A stretch of DNA of 64,000 bases from Paludibacteraceae bacterium (lineage in GTDB: Bacteria; Bacteroidota; Bacteroidia; Bacteroidales; Paludibacteraceae). The position numbers were made by a program, and so were the translations under genes. The DNA is taken from the NCBI GenBank assembly GCA_024399965.1, contig JAKSNJ010000001.1, positions 1 to 64,000 of the forward strand, in the 5' to 3' direction. The notes beneath the pieces were generated by a model. The model was not told where the DNA came from and did no database searches. It was given only the letters and a program-made list of their open reading frames with translations. Position 1 is the first letter of the stretch; each line of letters starts with the position of its first letter. Below are positions 36,901 through 43,952 of the stretch, piece by piece.

Positions 36901-39900
36901 CCCAACGAACAGTCGTCCTCTGACGAACTCAAAGGCATATCCGTCAACGGTGTCCTGTTGGACAATTTCCTTTCCACCATTCGCGATTATACGCTTCCTA
37001 CCGACAGTGCCGTTCAGCTGTCCGTACAGGGGACCAACGCCCATCAGCAGATAGCGGTAACGCGGTTGGACAACACCTATACCATCACCGTCACGGCTGC
37101 CGATGGCAAGGTCGGAACACCTTATACCCTGACTATCGTGCCGGAGGAGGGAACCGACGCCCGTCTGCGTGAGATACGCTTGGACGGCACGGCGCTGGCT
37201 ACTTTCGTGCCTGACCAATATACCTACACCGTTACCTTGCCTGCCGGGGATTACAAGGGGTATGAACCCCTGCTCCCTGCTATCGACTTTGTACCTGTTG
37301 ATAGCCACGCTCAGGTAGAGGTGATTGCCGGTGGACTGAACGAAGTAACCAACCTGTTGGTCACCTCGCGCGATGGCACGCAGCACCGCGAATATGCGCT
37401 CACCTTTGTGGCTGAGCCCAGTCATTGCGCCGACCTCAGTGCGATTATCGTCAACGGATTTGCCGTGGAGAACTTCGACCCTGCACGCTCGTTCTACTCC
37501 GTGATGACGCAGTCCGAACAGGTCGAAATCAGTTATCGCTCGTTGGATAAGTTCCTTTCCGTGCAAGTCATTCGGAACGGCAACGAGTATATCCTTCACA
37601 CCACCGCACAGGACGGTGTGACCACACGCGACTACCAAGTATCTGTTTATACGCAAGCCCTATCTACGGATGCCACGCTCTCGATGTTGTGGTTGGACGG
37701 CAAGGAGATGAGTGCGTTCCGCACCGACTTGAACCAGAACCTCTATTTCCACCCCTTGCTCAATAGTTATACGATTAACTTGCCTGCCAACATTACCGAA
37801 CTGCCCGAAGTAGTCGCTACCACGAAGATGGAAGGCCAGACACTCTCGATGAGGCAGGAGAAGACGACGGTGCTGATTGACGTAACGGCTGCCGATGGGG
37901 TTACCACCAATACCTATATCCTTCACTTTGTGGGCATTCAGTCCCCCAATTCCTTGCTCAAAGCCATCTACTTGGACGGCGATGAGTGGACTGCTTTCCG
38001 GCCGCAAGATACCTATTATGTCCTGCCTACGTCGTCCAAGCAGTTGCCGGATATTGAGCCCTTGACCGAGCAGGGACAAAAGGTCACTATGACCTCTGAT
38101 ACCGACCCCGCTACCAATGACACGCAAGTCACGATTACCGTCACCTCTGAGGACGAATTGCATACCACGCGTTATGTCTTGCATTTCCGCTATACGCCTT
38201 CCGATGCCGATACGCTGCTCATGCTCTACGAGGACGGCGAACCGATGGCTACGTTCCGTCCGCAGTGCTTCCGATACGACTTGCAGTTGCCCAACACGGC
38301 TTCGTTCCCTGCCGTTCAGTGGGAGTTGGCCAGTAGTTCGCAAACCGTCACCGTCGATACGCTGTTAGCCACCGGCACGTGCTGGATGGCGCAGTACAAG
38401 GTCACGGCCGAGAGTGGACGCAGCAATACCTACACGGTGACTTATACCGTCACGCAGTCGGATGTCGATACCCTGCAGATGATGTATATCGGCGGCGACT
38501 CGCTGCCTGATTTCAGTGGCACGGTGTTGGACTATGTCTATACCTTGCCGGTCGGCACCACCGAGCGCCCGCAGGTTCACTATACCGCCGGCGATGATTA
38601 TCAGTCGGTTGTCCTGACCGAACAGGCACCCGCCTACGACGACCACTCCTTGGGGACTGTCGTGCTTACCGTGACGGCGCAGAATGGCGCACAGCGTGTT
38701 TATACGGTGCATTTCCCCGTGGCCTATTCCGAATCTACCGAATTGGAGACTATCTATTGCAACGGCATAGCCGTGCCTAATTTTGACGGGCAGGTGCTTG
38801 ACTATGCGATTCAGTTACCGTACGGCAACGACCAACTGCCGGCTGTGTCCTACACCAAGCACGAGCCCTCGCAGATGGTGGACATCGTGGTGCTCAACAC
38901 CACGACCATCACCCTGCAGGTAACGGCTGAGGACAAGTTGCACACCGCCACCTACACGCTTACTTTCCTTCCGGGTAAATCTTCTAATGCCCTCCTGCAA
39001 GGTATTTACTTCAACGATACCCTGATGGCGGACTTCCTGCCCGAAAGTTTCTTCTATGAATATACGGTGAACGAGTTGATCGACCTGCCGCTTGTCTCCT
39101 ATCAGTTGGCAGAGCCGAATCAGCAGGTCTCGGCCGATACTGCTTATGTCTATACGGCCGATGGCCGCGTGCGCGACATCACCGTTACGCTCAACGTGAC
39201 GGCGGAGGACGGCTCGCATAAGCCCTACGAAATCCTGTTCCACATCAAGGCCAACACTCCCCTGCGACCCGAGGACAGTGACAACGCTTTCCTGCTCTCG
39301 CTCCACCTGCGGGGCGCGCTCCTGTCCCAACAGATGGGCTTTGACAGCGATTTCGCACCCGAACGGCTCGATTACCGCATCGTCTATCCGGTTGGCTCCG
39401 ACCCGGACGCTTTCTTCACGGCAGAAGACGTGACCTGTGTCGCACAGGACTCCTTGGCGCAAGTCATATCGCCCCTCAACCTCGAAGTGCTGCGCAAGGT
39501 CAAGGATACGCTTGATACCGATGTGCCTGTGGCTACCTGCATTCACATCACCGTACAGGCGCCCAACGGCAAACGGCTCACCTACAATATCTACCAGACG
39601 CTCCTGCTCGACTCGCTCAACCATGTCACTTCGCTCTTCGTGGAGGATTTCAAGGGCGTTGCACGCGAGATATACGACTTTGACAGGGATATCTTCTACT
39701 ACGAATATACCCTCTCCGACACGCGTCACAGTGCCCCCGCTTTTGGCTTGGAGTTTGACAACACCGACTCGCGTTTCGCCTGTGTTAAGTTTGAGCGCGA
39801 CAACGAAAGCCGCGTCGTGGACGCCGACGACCACACCAACTATGCCGCCATTGACTCGGAGGACGACCCCACCTACCACATCAGTTACTATGCCGAAGAC

Positions 39901-40275
39901 GGTACCAAGTACATGTATAAGATTAAGTTCCGTCGCTCCGACATACAGCGTGCCCTCAAACCGATGGCGGGCGATGTGCTCGTGCAGCATATACCCGGCT
40001 CCAATCAGATAGCCGTGGCATCTTTGCGTGCCAACGTGGTCTTCTCCCTCTATGACACGCGCGGATATATGGTCGCCACCTGCGAACTCGAGGAGAGCAA
40101 CCCCAACAGTTTCAATACCGTTACCGACGGTTACGGGCAGATTTATTTCGGCCACGTTACCGACTTCTCGTCGTGTAAGATCTTTACGCTGCAACCCAAT
40201 ACCGTCTATTTCTGGGCGTTCACCGAGAACGGCAAGCAGAAAATCAAGTCCGGCAAATTAGTCATCACCCGTTAA
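30964..40275 (+). CDS. Giant secreted multidomain protein with about 29 cadherin-like beta-sandwich repeats
   Basis: A 3103-residue protein with signal peptide (MKKFLVGLYLAACGACISVS, ending SAQ; ATGs at 30964 and 30973). Residues about 24-265 resemble a PCMD-type carbohydrate-related domain (SNFEDWGGEAFDG, then QPKGWHASNVTQF). Next come some 14 repeats of the cadherin-like beta-sandwich type (pattern L-x-L-x-VNG-x-x-L-x-x-F-x-P ... Y ... LP-x-GTT ... ITVTAEDG ... YTLTF), each about 80-95 residues. A second PCMD-like domain lies near 1472-1670 (IPNGEFTAWTQTAKTSSLKP), followed by about 15 more repeats. The last 100 residues (SLYDTRGYMVATCELEE, final SGKLVITR) resemble a type IX secretion sorting domain. 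A surface adhesin or sugar-binding filament is inferred. Confidence 0.88.
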   Translation: MRNMKKFLVGLYLAACGACISVSAQQVSNSNFEDWGGEAFDGKEQPKGWHASNVTQFGFKFNFGHKESGHNGGSCVMVQDQEVGAAGITETSPGYVSLGQPWVYVEGLTKVGGATAGTHGGVSWKWRPDTMAVWIKRTGSHATQEDYHLLYYSWTGTAKGDKYRGKDGSCTEVSWTNEESDIRQDANGNECGTIQAAKQVSEGWIHERASYGSWTQMKVPIYYVDNTVPEMMNIIFSASNYPNFRSNSGLYAGNSLYIDDVQLIYSSKIQQLFINGVEWRAFDPNSTEEQVYVLGEKIHTIPAIKAYRGAGELTNTRNKTTTYLGRQLSGDEITIVPGVIDETPTTITVRAEDGSSETTYRILFMHEASSNAYLNGIQVNGKEVDNFNPFITSYTALVDYGFAGAPQITVSKQEDKQTVSFTPPTGINDVTVITVTAADRTTKQTYTLQYKEAPLADNTLANILINGTPLPGFNPTQATYKDVKLPLGTTQMPEIVPVPKYDGQTIVTTAPEQIDGGTYLIAVSTPGNPTPKVYKLTFKLAPSDNCYLQGLRVGGESVDNFAPTTYTYYKVLPLGTTELPEITYDQGDAYQTVDVVPAGLDGTTRITVTAGDGVTKMVYKIVFSTLKSDVSTLNGILLNGQPLEVFDPATTSYTIRLTEAELPTIEAIPGDEYEKISIIKGGLNAVTRITVSAGNGAVTVYQLTFRVEQSTNSTLQMIRVGSTDLPGFDSEVLEYTCELPVGTTELPLIEAVPNDEHQTIITRSGGVNGDYKIIVRPQSGASRTYTIHFVVPQSSNTALKMIYLDGVPLANFDADTLAYIDTLEVSTLPTVTWEAESDQVVTARLDGQVQTLRVKAPSGAIRTYTITFVVRKSENAFLKMIYLGGDSLPDFEPTRLNYEHIVISGTVCPPITVDKGEGQQVTIMAPYAAGTAYIVVRVGENDHNTYVLELVDTTTTPLQPVEPEPEYIKSADATLQAVLVNGTPLAEFTPSQHDYTLSLPAGSAMPEVRFVQHIDKQTLIAGPGEYGLFTCIVLAEDGTTATYQLRVTVELSDDAYLKNLSLEGIELAFVPETMCYQATIDKGQTLPEVHYEAKWGQTVLVYAVNDSTQHVMVTAQSGKTNTYIITYTRTMSSNALLKDIWVDGAGLPDFDPHQFAYTYTLPWRTPVVPNVNAWGQVSGQTITTCFSRPNGVTTIHVLAEDGVTTADYTIAFSTKQSDNTALLDLYLESDYGVELNFDADQTSYVVELPYEAVMSPTILFEKAEPEQEVKQVLRPMEQVNEITVKAENGDTRTYRITFHRVALPEQANILRSIFVAETGQAIPMQDTLQRTFDVQLPYDASSMTLSYIKNFSGQTVFVQPGGIYAPTVLTVHSPLVGVPDEVYTVRPVRTLLNPASLTGLTVDGVSVPNFDPDQLTYIVNRTNVSAFPQIIPRYDAATCRCVTRLSARQWSADITAGEYKRTYTIYWHYANDTIPNGEFTAWTQTAKTSSLKPMGWNATNDYVGDYNADQYIKQYNNSVVELTNKAHSSLDWLWNSYKCAPAMLNLASMSASHAVWGGSRGTVSGTIPFRNTPDGATISYQLETLDEKKAGALFRFLFQDENSQTLTFDHIQPAEQSGFETKTVAFNLDGKGIQGYDIVIDAASAALNEGKGAQDAHLLVDYVRFVYNNRLHSVFVNGQEATISGNDITVTLEQSEDADIPVCTFVGQVSDQAQRVVWQAPVVEGDYSVRKGTVTNYGEDGNASVYTLTVRRLLDTNAALRGMRVGSANLPGFSAAKTDYTYLLAKGTRVLPDVTPLAGNLLQRINVSYADSVLTIVVTAENGTAQTYTLRFVPEPVSDAYLANLRAEQFSFHPEQTEYTVVADRMPDFIPVRKSDGQQVTAEQGRIVVTAEDGSKRQYIVSLQTPPSATTGQLTELELDGNILTDFLPTTYRYEKTRPSWMSFVRKDDADSVVYTQYPDSLTWQVIGGAAEHTYVLTSPNEQSSSDELKGISVNGVLLDNFLSTIRDYTLPTDSAVQLSVQGTNAHQQIAVTRLDNTYTITVTAADGKVGTPYTLTIVPEEGTDARLREIRLDGTALATFVPDQYTYTVTLPAGDYKGYEPLLPAIDFVPVDSHAQVEVIAGGLNEVTNLLVTSRDGTQHREYALTFVAEPSHCADLSAIIVNGFAVENFDPARSFYSVMTQSEQVEISYRSLDKFLSVQVIRNGNEYILHTTAQDGVTTRDYQVSVYTQALSTDATLSMLWLDGKEMSAFRTDLNQNLYFHPLLNSYTINLPANITELPEVVATTKMEGQTLSMRQEKTTVLIDVTAADGVTTNTYILHFVGIQSPNSLLKAIYLDGDEWTAFRPQDTYYVLPTSSKQLPDIEPLTEQGQKVTMTSDTDPATNDTQVTITVTSEDELHTTRYVLHFRYTPSDADTLLMLYEDGEPMATFRPQCFRYDLQLPNTASFPAVQWELASSSQTVTVDTLLATGTCWMAQYKVTAESGRSNTYTVTYTVTQSDVDTLQMMYIGGDSLPDFSGTVLDYVYTLPVGTTERPQVHYTAGDDYQSVVLTEQAPAYDDHSLGTVVLTVTAQNGAQRVYTVHFPVAYSESTELETIYCNGIAVPNFDGQVLDYAIQLPYGNDQLPAVSYTKHEPSQMVDIVVLNTTTITLQVTAEDKLHTATYTLTFLPGKSSNALLQGIYFNDTLMADFLPESFFYEYTVNELIDLPLVSYQLAEPNQQVSADTAYVYTADGRVRDITVTLNVTAEDGSHKPYEILFHIKANTPLRPEDSDNAFLLSLHLRGALLSQQMGFDSDFAPERLDYRIVYPVGSDPDAFFTAEDVTCVAQDSLAQVISPLNLEVLRKVKDTLDTDVPVATCIHITVQAPNGKRLTYNIYQTLLLDSLNHVTSLFVEDFKGVAREIYDFDRDIFYYEYTLSDTRHSAPAFGLEFDNTDSRFACVKFERDNESRVVDADDHTNYAAIDSEDDPTYHISYYAEDGTKYMYKIKFRRSDIQRALKPMAGDVLVQHIPGSNQIAVASLRANVVFSLYDTRGYMVATCELEESNPNSFNTVTDGYGQIYFGHVTDFSSCKIFTLQPNTVYFWAFTENGKQKIKSGKLVITR

Positions 40276-40285
40276 TCCGTTCGCT

Positions 40286-41317
40286 ATGTACTACGTCTTA
40301 GGGCCCTGTTCGGCAGAAAATGAACAACAAGTCATGACCACCGCACGCGCTGTGGCGGACCTTGCCGTATCGCCTTCCGATACGCTCATCTTCCGTGCCG
40401 GATTGTGGAAACCGCGTACCTCTCCCGCTACTTTTCAGGGGGTGGGCTTCCTCGGCTTGGCGTGGTTGCAACGTGTTCAGAACGAACTGCATCTGCCTGC
40501 TGCTACCGAAGTGGCTACGCCCGAACAGGTGCGGCACGCCGTGCAGGCAGGTATTGCTTATCTGTGGGTCGGGGCGCGTACTGCGGCCAACCCTATCGCC
40601 GTTCAGGAGTTGGCGGACGCGCTCATTGCCGAACAGGCGCAGCGCTCCGTTCGCGGACTCTTTGTCAAGAACCCTGTCAACGAGGACGTCAACTTGTGGA
40701 TAGGCAATATAGCACGCCTCCAAACCACTGCTATTCCTGTCATGGCTGTTCATCGGGGGTGCAACCATCGTCCCTGTTGGCGTATGGCGTATGCGCTGCG
40801 GCTGCAATGCCCTGCCGTGCCCCTTTTGTTGGACCCCAGCCACCTCAGCGGAGATGCGGCACGGGTGCCTGCGCTTTGTGGCAAGGCATTCGAACTGGGA
40901 CTGGACGGCTTGATGGTTGAGGTACATCCTCATCCCGCCCAAGCCCTCAGCGACAGTGCCCAACAATTGCCCCTATCTTCCCTCCTCAACAACCAGCTCT
41001 GCTGGCCAACAAGTGGCTCCGCCACCCAACAAGTGGCTCCGCCACCCTCCTCCCTCCTTTGGCTCCGCACTATTATGGACGAGACCGACGACCGTCTCTG
41101 GGAGGTTGTGGAGCAGCGTATGGCGATTAGTCGGCAGATAGGTGACTATAAGCAGCAGCACGCTATTCCTGTCCTGCAACCTGAGCGTTTTTGGGATATC
41201 CTCTCCAAGCGGCAGCAGTGGGCTGCCGAACATGGCATTAGTCCGCAAACCGTCGAACAGATTATGTCCGCCATCCACGACGAAAGCATCCGCCACCAAA
41301 CCCCCTCTAAACTCTAA
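40286..41317 (+). CDS. Bifunctional DAHP synthase / chorismate mutase (type II fusion)
   Basis: A 343-residue enzyme. The N-terminal part (about 1-240) is a KDO8P/DAHP-type synthase making the first shikimate-pathway intermediate (YVLGPCSAENEQQVM, FRAGLWKPRTSP, VKNPVNEDVNLW, MAVHRGCNH, LLLDPSHLSGDA, LMVEVHPHPAQALSDS). The C-terminal part (about 265-340) is an AroQ-type chorismate mutase (DETDDRLWEVVEQRMAISRQ). The N terminus is about 15 residues shorter than usual. The linker is altered by two 20-bp tandem units at 41006-41045 (SGSATQQVAPPP), and the C terminus runs into CTCTAAA heptamers. Confidence 0.93.
   Translation: MYYVLGPCSAENEQQVMTTARAVADLAVSPSDTLIFRAGLWKPRTSPATFQGVGFLGLAWLQRVQNELHLPAATEVATPEQVRHAVQAGIAYLWVGARTAANPIAVQELADALIAEQAQRSVRGLFVKNPVNEDVNLWIGNIARLQTTAIPVMAVHRGCNHRPCWRMAYALRLQCPAVPLLLDPSHLSGDAARVPALCGKAFELGLDGLMVEVHPHPAQALSDSAQQLPLSSLLNNQLCWPTSGSATQQVAPPPSSLLWLRTIMDETDDRLWEVVEQRMAISRQIGDYKQQHAIPVLQPERFWDILSKRQQWAAEHGISPQTVEQIMSAIHDESIRHQTPSKL
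41006..41045 (+). repeat. Two 20-bp tandem units in the DAHPS/CM linker
   Basis: The unit CCAACAAGTGGCTCCGCCAC occurs twice without interruption inside the coding sequence, in the linker between the two catalytic domains. Confidence 0.85.
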
Positions 41318-41353
41318 ACTCTAAACTCTAAACTCTCAACTCTCAACTCTCAA
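41305..41353 (+). repeat. Heptamer tandem repeat after the DAHPS/CM gene
   Basis: Four CTCTAAA units and three CTCTCAA units. The gene's stop codon (TAA ending at 41317) lies inside the tract. A relative of the 33-bp palindrome follows at about 41377-41410. Confidence 0.85.
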
Positions 41354-41501
41354 CTACAACCTACCACCTACTCCCTACCTCCCCCTCTGAAGGGGGACCA
41401 AGGGGGTCTCTTCTCTTCCCCCTCTTCTCTCCCCACGTATGCAGCCAGCACGAAGATACGAAGTTCACAAAGCAATGAATCGTGTTCTTTGTTCCATTGT
41501 G

Positions 41502-41575
41502 TCGTCCACGTTAGGGGCTCTTTTGGCACCGACGACGTGTCGTCCTTTTGCCAAAAAGAGACGCAATGTGGACGA
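41502..41575 (+). other. Imperfect long hairpin in the spacer
   Basis: Nested complementary arms: TCGTCCAC (41502-41509) with GTGGACGA (41568-41575), CTCTTTTGGCA (41518-41528) with TGCCAAAAAGAG (41549-41560, one bulge), and GACGAC with GTCGTC (41531-41544). A T-rich stretch follows at 41581-41590. It could terminate transcription from the giant gene/DAHPS unit or be a small structured RNA. Confidence 0.45.
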
Positions 41576-41669
41576 TTGTGATTGTTTTTAATTAGTGCAT
41601 CGTGCATCGTGCATTGTCAATCGCCAACTGCAATTTTCTTTCAAAACATTTGTATTTCTCATAAAAACA

Positions 41670-41701
41670 TTTGCATTTCTCAAAAATAAGTTGTACCTTT
41701 G
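41670..41701 (+). promoter_or_regulatory. Promoter of the 163-residue protein gene
   Basis: TTTG (41670-41673), 20-nt spacer, TACCTTTG (41694-41701). It implies an unusually long leader of about 160 nt before the ATG at 41871, holding the 11-bp array. Confidence 0.7.
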
Positions 41702-41715
41702 CACTAATTTTACGT

Positions 41716-41817
41716 GTGTTTTCCGTCAGTCGCCCGTAAGTCGGCCGTAAATCAACCGAAAATCGGAAGTCAATCAGCAGCTAATCGACCGCAAATCATC
41801 TGTCAGTAGGAAAACAC
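41716..41817 (+). repeat. Seven 11-bp tandem units bounded by an inverted repeat, in a leader
   Basis: Units at 41728-41804 follow the pattern A(A/G)TC then seven variable bases. The array lies exactly between GTGTTTTCC (41716-41724) and GGAAAACAC (41809-41817), a perfect 9-bp inverted repeat. The leader RNA could fold as a closed loop carrying the array. Confidence 0.75.
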
Positions 41818-41870
41818 GTGACAGTGCTGTTGAAATTAGGTTAATTAATCATCTAAATAATCATAAAATT

Positions 41871-42362
41871 ATGTCAAAAGTCAAACTGTCTTATCCTTCA
41901 CAACTCATGTCCGGCAAAGTTTCCGGCAAGGATGATGGCTATTTCTATGTTACTGCCGGTGGCAATCAGTTTTATCGCAAGCGCGATGAGTCCTATCACA
42001 AGACACGTTCTCCCAAGCAGCGTTGGGTAGGGTTGTCTTTTGCCTATGCACACGCCGAAATGCAAAAGCGTTTTTCTACTCCCGAACAGGTCGCGCAGAT
42101 GGTGGCTGCGTGGAAAGAGGCGCACAAGATTGGGGCCAATGGCAAACTCACCAAAACGGCGCATTCGTGGCAGTTTGCACAATTGCAATTGGAGTGGCAG
42201 TTGGCGCACCCCTATGAAACGTGGTATGCCGCTTATATTCAGTCGATTTTTGACAATGTTGATGCCAAAACATCTTCCGAACATGTCTCTGATTTTATGC
42301 TCAGGCAAAAGATAGCCGAACTACAAGCCCAAATCGATGCTCTCAAAAGTCAATTGAAATAG
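41871..42362 (+). CDS. Protein of unknown function, 163 residues
   Basis: Begins MSKVKLSYPSQLMSGKVSGK and has a basic, aromatic middle (YHKTRSPKQRWVGLSFAYAH). A helical region with many Gln and Trp residues follows (SWQFAQLQLEWQLAHPYETW), and the protein ends in a short coiled coil (LRQKIAELQAQIDALKSQLK). No signal peptide or membrane helix. I do not recognise a family. Its promoter, long leader and downstream element 42438-42502 show a free-standing transcription unit. Confidence 0.65.
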   Translation: MSKVKLSYPSQLMSGKVSGKDDGYFYVTAGGNQFYRKRDESYHKTRSPKQRWVGLSFAYAHAEMQKRFSTPEQVAQMVAAWKEAHKIGANGKLTKTAHSWQFAQLQLEWQLAHPYETWYAAYIQSIFDNVDAKTSSEHVSDFMLRQKIAELQAQIDALKSQLK

Positions 42363-42437
42363 CTTTTCCTTTTTTGAGTGCAAAATGTGATGTTGTTGGC
42401 ACTTTCCCACCATTATAACCGCCAAAAATACCCCTCC

Positions 42438-42502
42438 GTGATATAAATATATCACTTTGTGCCCAAATTATTTGCGTATGTCAAATTTTTGTTGTATATT
42501 TG
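42438..42502 (+). promoter_or_regulatory. Short promoter-hairpin element (E4) before the small lipoproteins
   Basis: GTGATAT (42438-42444) and ATATCAC (42449-42455) form a hairpin. The stretch TTTGTGCCCAAATTATTTGC and onward that follows is shared with elements at 46060 and 51233. TTTG (42471-42474), a 20-nt spacer and TATATTTG (42495-42502) form the promoter. The left partner arms of the longer elements are missing here. Confidence 0.65.
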
Positions 42503-42541
42503 TAGCCAAATTGATGTAAATTTATCTAACAATTACTAATT

Positions 42542-42757
42542 ATGCGTAAATTCTTTATGGCACTGATGGCTGTTGCCGCCATCGCTTTAGCAATTGCAGG
42601 ATGCGAGAAAGAAAATCACGCAACCGATTTCAATCCGGAACCTCCTGAAAATCTTATACCTCCTACAGATACCGATGGTGCAAATCAGAATAAATGGGGT
42701 CTCGCTCCGGAGAGAATTCCCTTGACGGTTACCAGTACTGAAAACAACGAAGAATAA
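42542..42757 (+). CDS. Small lipoprotein, paralogue 1
   Basis: A 71-residue lipoprotein precursor (signal MRKFFMALMAVAAIALAIAG, lipidated Cys21). The mature peptide is about 51 residues, acidic and Pro-rich, with the segment DTDGANQNKWGLAPERIPLT. It is clearly related to the next gene: near-identical signal peptides and a shared GANQ-then-RIPL pattern. Role unknown. The pair lies upstream of the BMP-like and PBP-legumain lipoproteins. Confidence 0.75.
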   Translation: MRKFFMALMAVAAIALAIAGCEKENHATDFNPEPPENLIPPTDTDGANQNKWGLAPERIPLTVTSTENNEE

Positions 42758-42770
42758 TAATTTGTAAATT

Positions 42771-42971
42771 ATGAAAAAATTCTTTTTGGCACTGATGGCT
42801 GTTGCCACCATCGCAATAGTAGGGTGCGAAGGACGTCACCAAGTGAATGACCCAGACGATCCGGACGCTCCTGAAAATGGTCGTGATCGTACTGTTCTTC
42901 TTACGGATTCGAATGGAGCCAATCAACCCAATTGTGCTCCGACTAGAATACCTCTATCGACTTGTGAATAA
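42771..42971 (+). CDS. Small lipoprotein, paralogue 2
   Basis: A 66-residue lipoprotein precursor (signal MKKFFLALMAVATIAIVG, Cys19). The mature part contains two further Cys residues (PNCAPTRIPLSTCE) absent from paralogue 1, which might form a disulphide. Shared segment DSNGANQPNCAPTRIPL. It starts 13 nt after paralogue 1 and ends at a strong hairpin. Confidence 0.75.
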   Translation: MKKFFLALMAVATIAIVGCEGRHQVNDPDDPDAPENGRDRTVLLTDSNGANQPNCAPTRIPLSTCE

Positions 42972-43000
42972 CAAAAATCGTCCTTCGGGGCGATTTTTGT
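42971..43000 (+). terminator. Hairpin terminator after the small lipoproteins
   Basis: ACAAAAATCG(T)CC pairs with GG(G)CGATTTTTGT around a TTC loop. Its T-rich 3' arm ends 7 nt before the ATG of the next gene, so it also occupies that gene's ribosome-binding region and may act as an attenuator. Confidence 0.7.
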
Positions 43001-43007
43001 CTATTGT

Positions 43008-43952
43008 ATGAAACGGAAATATTGGATATATTTGCTTTTTCTGTTCATCGGAGTCAGTTGCGAGCCGCAAGTGGTTCCGATGCCTCGTACTGCGACACGT
43101 CAGATTGTGATGATTACCGCCGTCAACGGACTGGGTGACCACGGCTACATTGATTTGATTCTTTTGGGGGCGGAGCGTGTCTATCTGAATTTGCCCGAGG
43201 ATGTGTATATGCTGTTTTATAGCCCTACATCTTTTGAGCAGGCAGAGCAGACGGTGGACTACTATGCTTCCAAGGGCGCAGCCGACTACGACCACACGCT
43301 GATTATCTTGGCAGGGTCCGATTATGAACCGATCATGCTCAAATACATGAACGATGCCGCGATGAATCCGCATGTGGATATCCTTGCTTTTGAAATGGAT
43401 GAACCGCAGCAAGGATATAATGCTGACCGTATAGCGGTGTTCTCCGTGGACATGTACAAGGGCAGTTACGATGCCGGGGTCAGTGTGGCTCAATTGGGGT
43501 ATCAATCCCCGTTGATTTGGTTGGCGAACGAGAATTACATCTTGCAACTGGCACGCGACGGCTTCTCGGACGGCTATTTCTCGGTAACGGGTGTGCGCCC
43601 CGATACGGCGATGCTCAGTACCGACTGGCGCGGCTACGGTATGCCCGACGTTACCTACCAACAAATGGCGGAGAGAAGCCAACAATACGACTTCATCTAT
43701 CCCGTTATGGGTGGCTCTAATATGGGTATATACCGCTATTTGCGTGAGCACCCCGAGGGCCCCAAAGTGGCAGGAATGGATGTGGACCAAAGCCAATATG
43801 CCTCCAATGTGATTGGCAGCTTGGTCAAGCACATGGACCAACTGGTCGAAAAGTATTTAGATGATTGGTTGAATCATATACCTTGGAAACGATATGAGAA
43901 ATTTGAAGCGAACAGCGGTTATATTGAGTGGGTGCTTACTGGTGATGAGTAG
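43008..43952 (+). CDS. BMP/PnrA-like substrate-binding lipoprotein
   Basis: A 314-residue lipoprotein (signal MKRKYWIYLLFLFIGVSC, Cys18) with the fold of the BMP/PnrA family of nucleoside-binding proteins. Features include a first strand QIVMITAVNGLGDHGYID, a central YDFIYPVMGGSNMGIYRYL and a late GMDVDQSQYASNVIGSLVKH, the family's ligand-loop pattern. No permease or ATPase genes are adjacent, so it is more likely a sensor or adaptor than a transport component. Its 3' end overlaps the legumain-fusion gene by 59 nt, which indicates tight coupling. Confidence 0.8.
   Translation: MKRKYWIYLLFLFIGVSCEPQVVPMPRTATRQIVMITAVNGLGDHGYIDLILLGAERVYLNLPEDVYMLFYSPTSFEQAEQTVDYYASKGAADYDHTLIILAGSDYEPIMLKYMNDAAMNPHVDILAFEMDEPQQGYNADRIAVFSVDMYKGSYDAGVSVAQLGYQSPLIWLANENYILQLARDGFSDGYFSVTGVRPDTAMLSTDWRGYGMPDVTYQQMAERSQQYDFIYPVMGGSNMGIYRYLREHPEGPKVAGMDVDQSQYASNVIGSLVKHMDQLVEKYLDDWLNHIPWKRYEKFEANSGYIEWVLTGDE

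Noticed and set aside
30985..40194. Long minus-strand open frames inside the giant gene (up to about 670 codons)
   Set aside because: They mirror the plus-strand codon pattern, lack recognisable domains or promoters, and the plus strand encodes clear repeated beta-sandwich domains with a signal peptide.
41425..41600. Calling the 41502-41575 hairpin a member of the two-copy RNA family or of the E1-E3 family
   Set aside because: Neither the conserved leader or tail of the first nor the promoter end and apical GTGC-AA-GCAC of the second is present.
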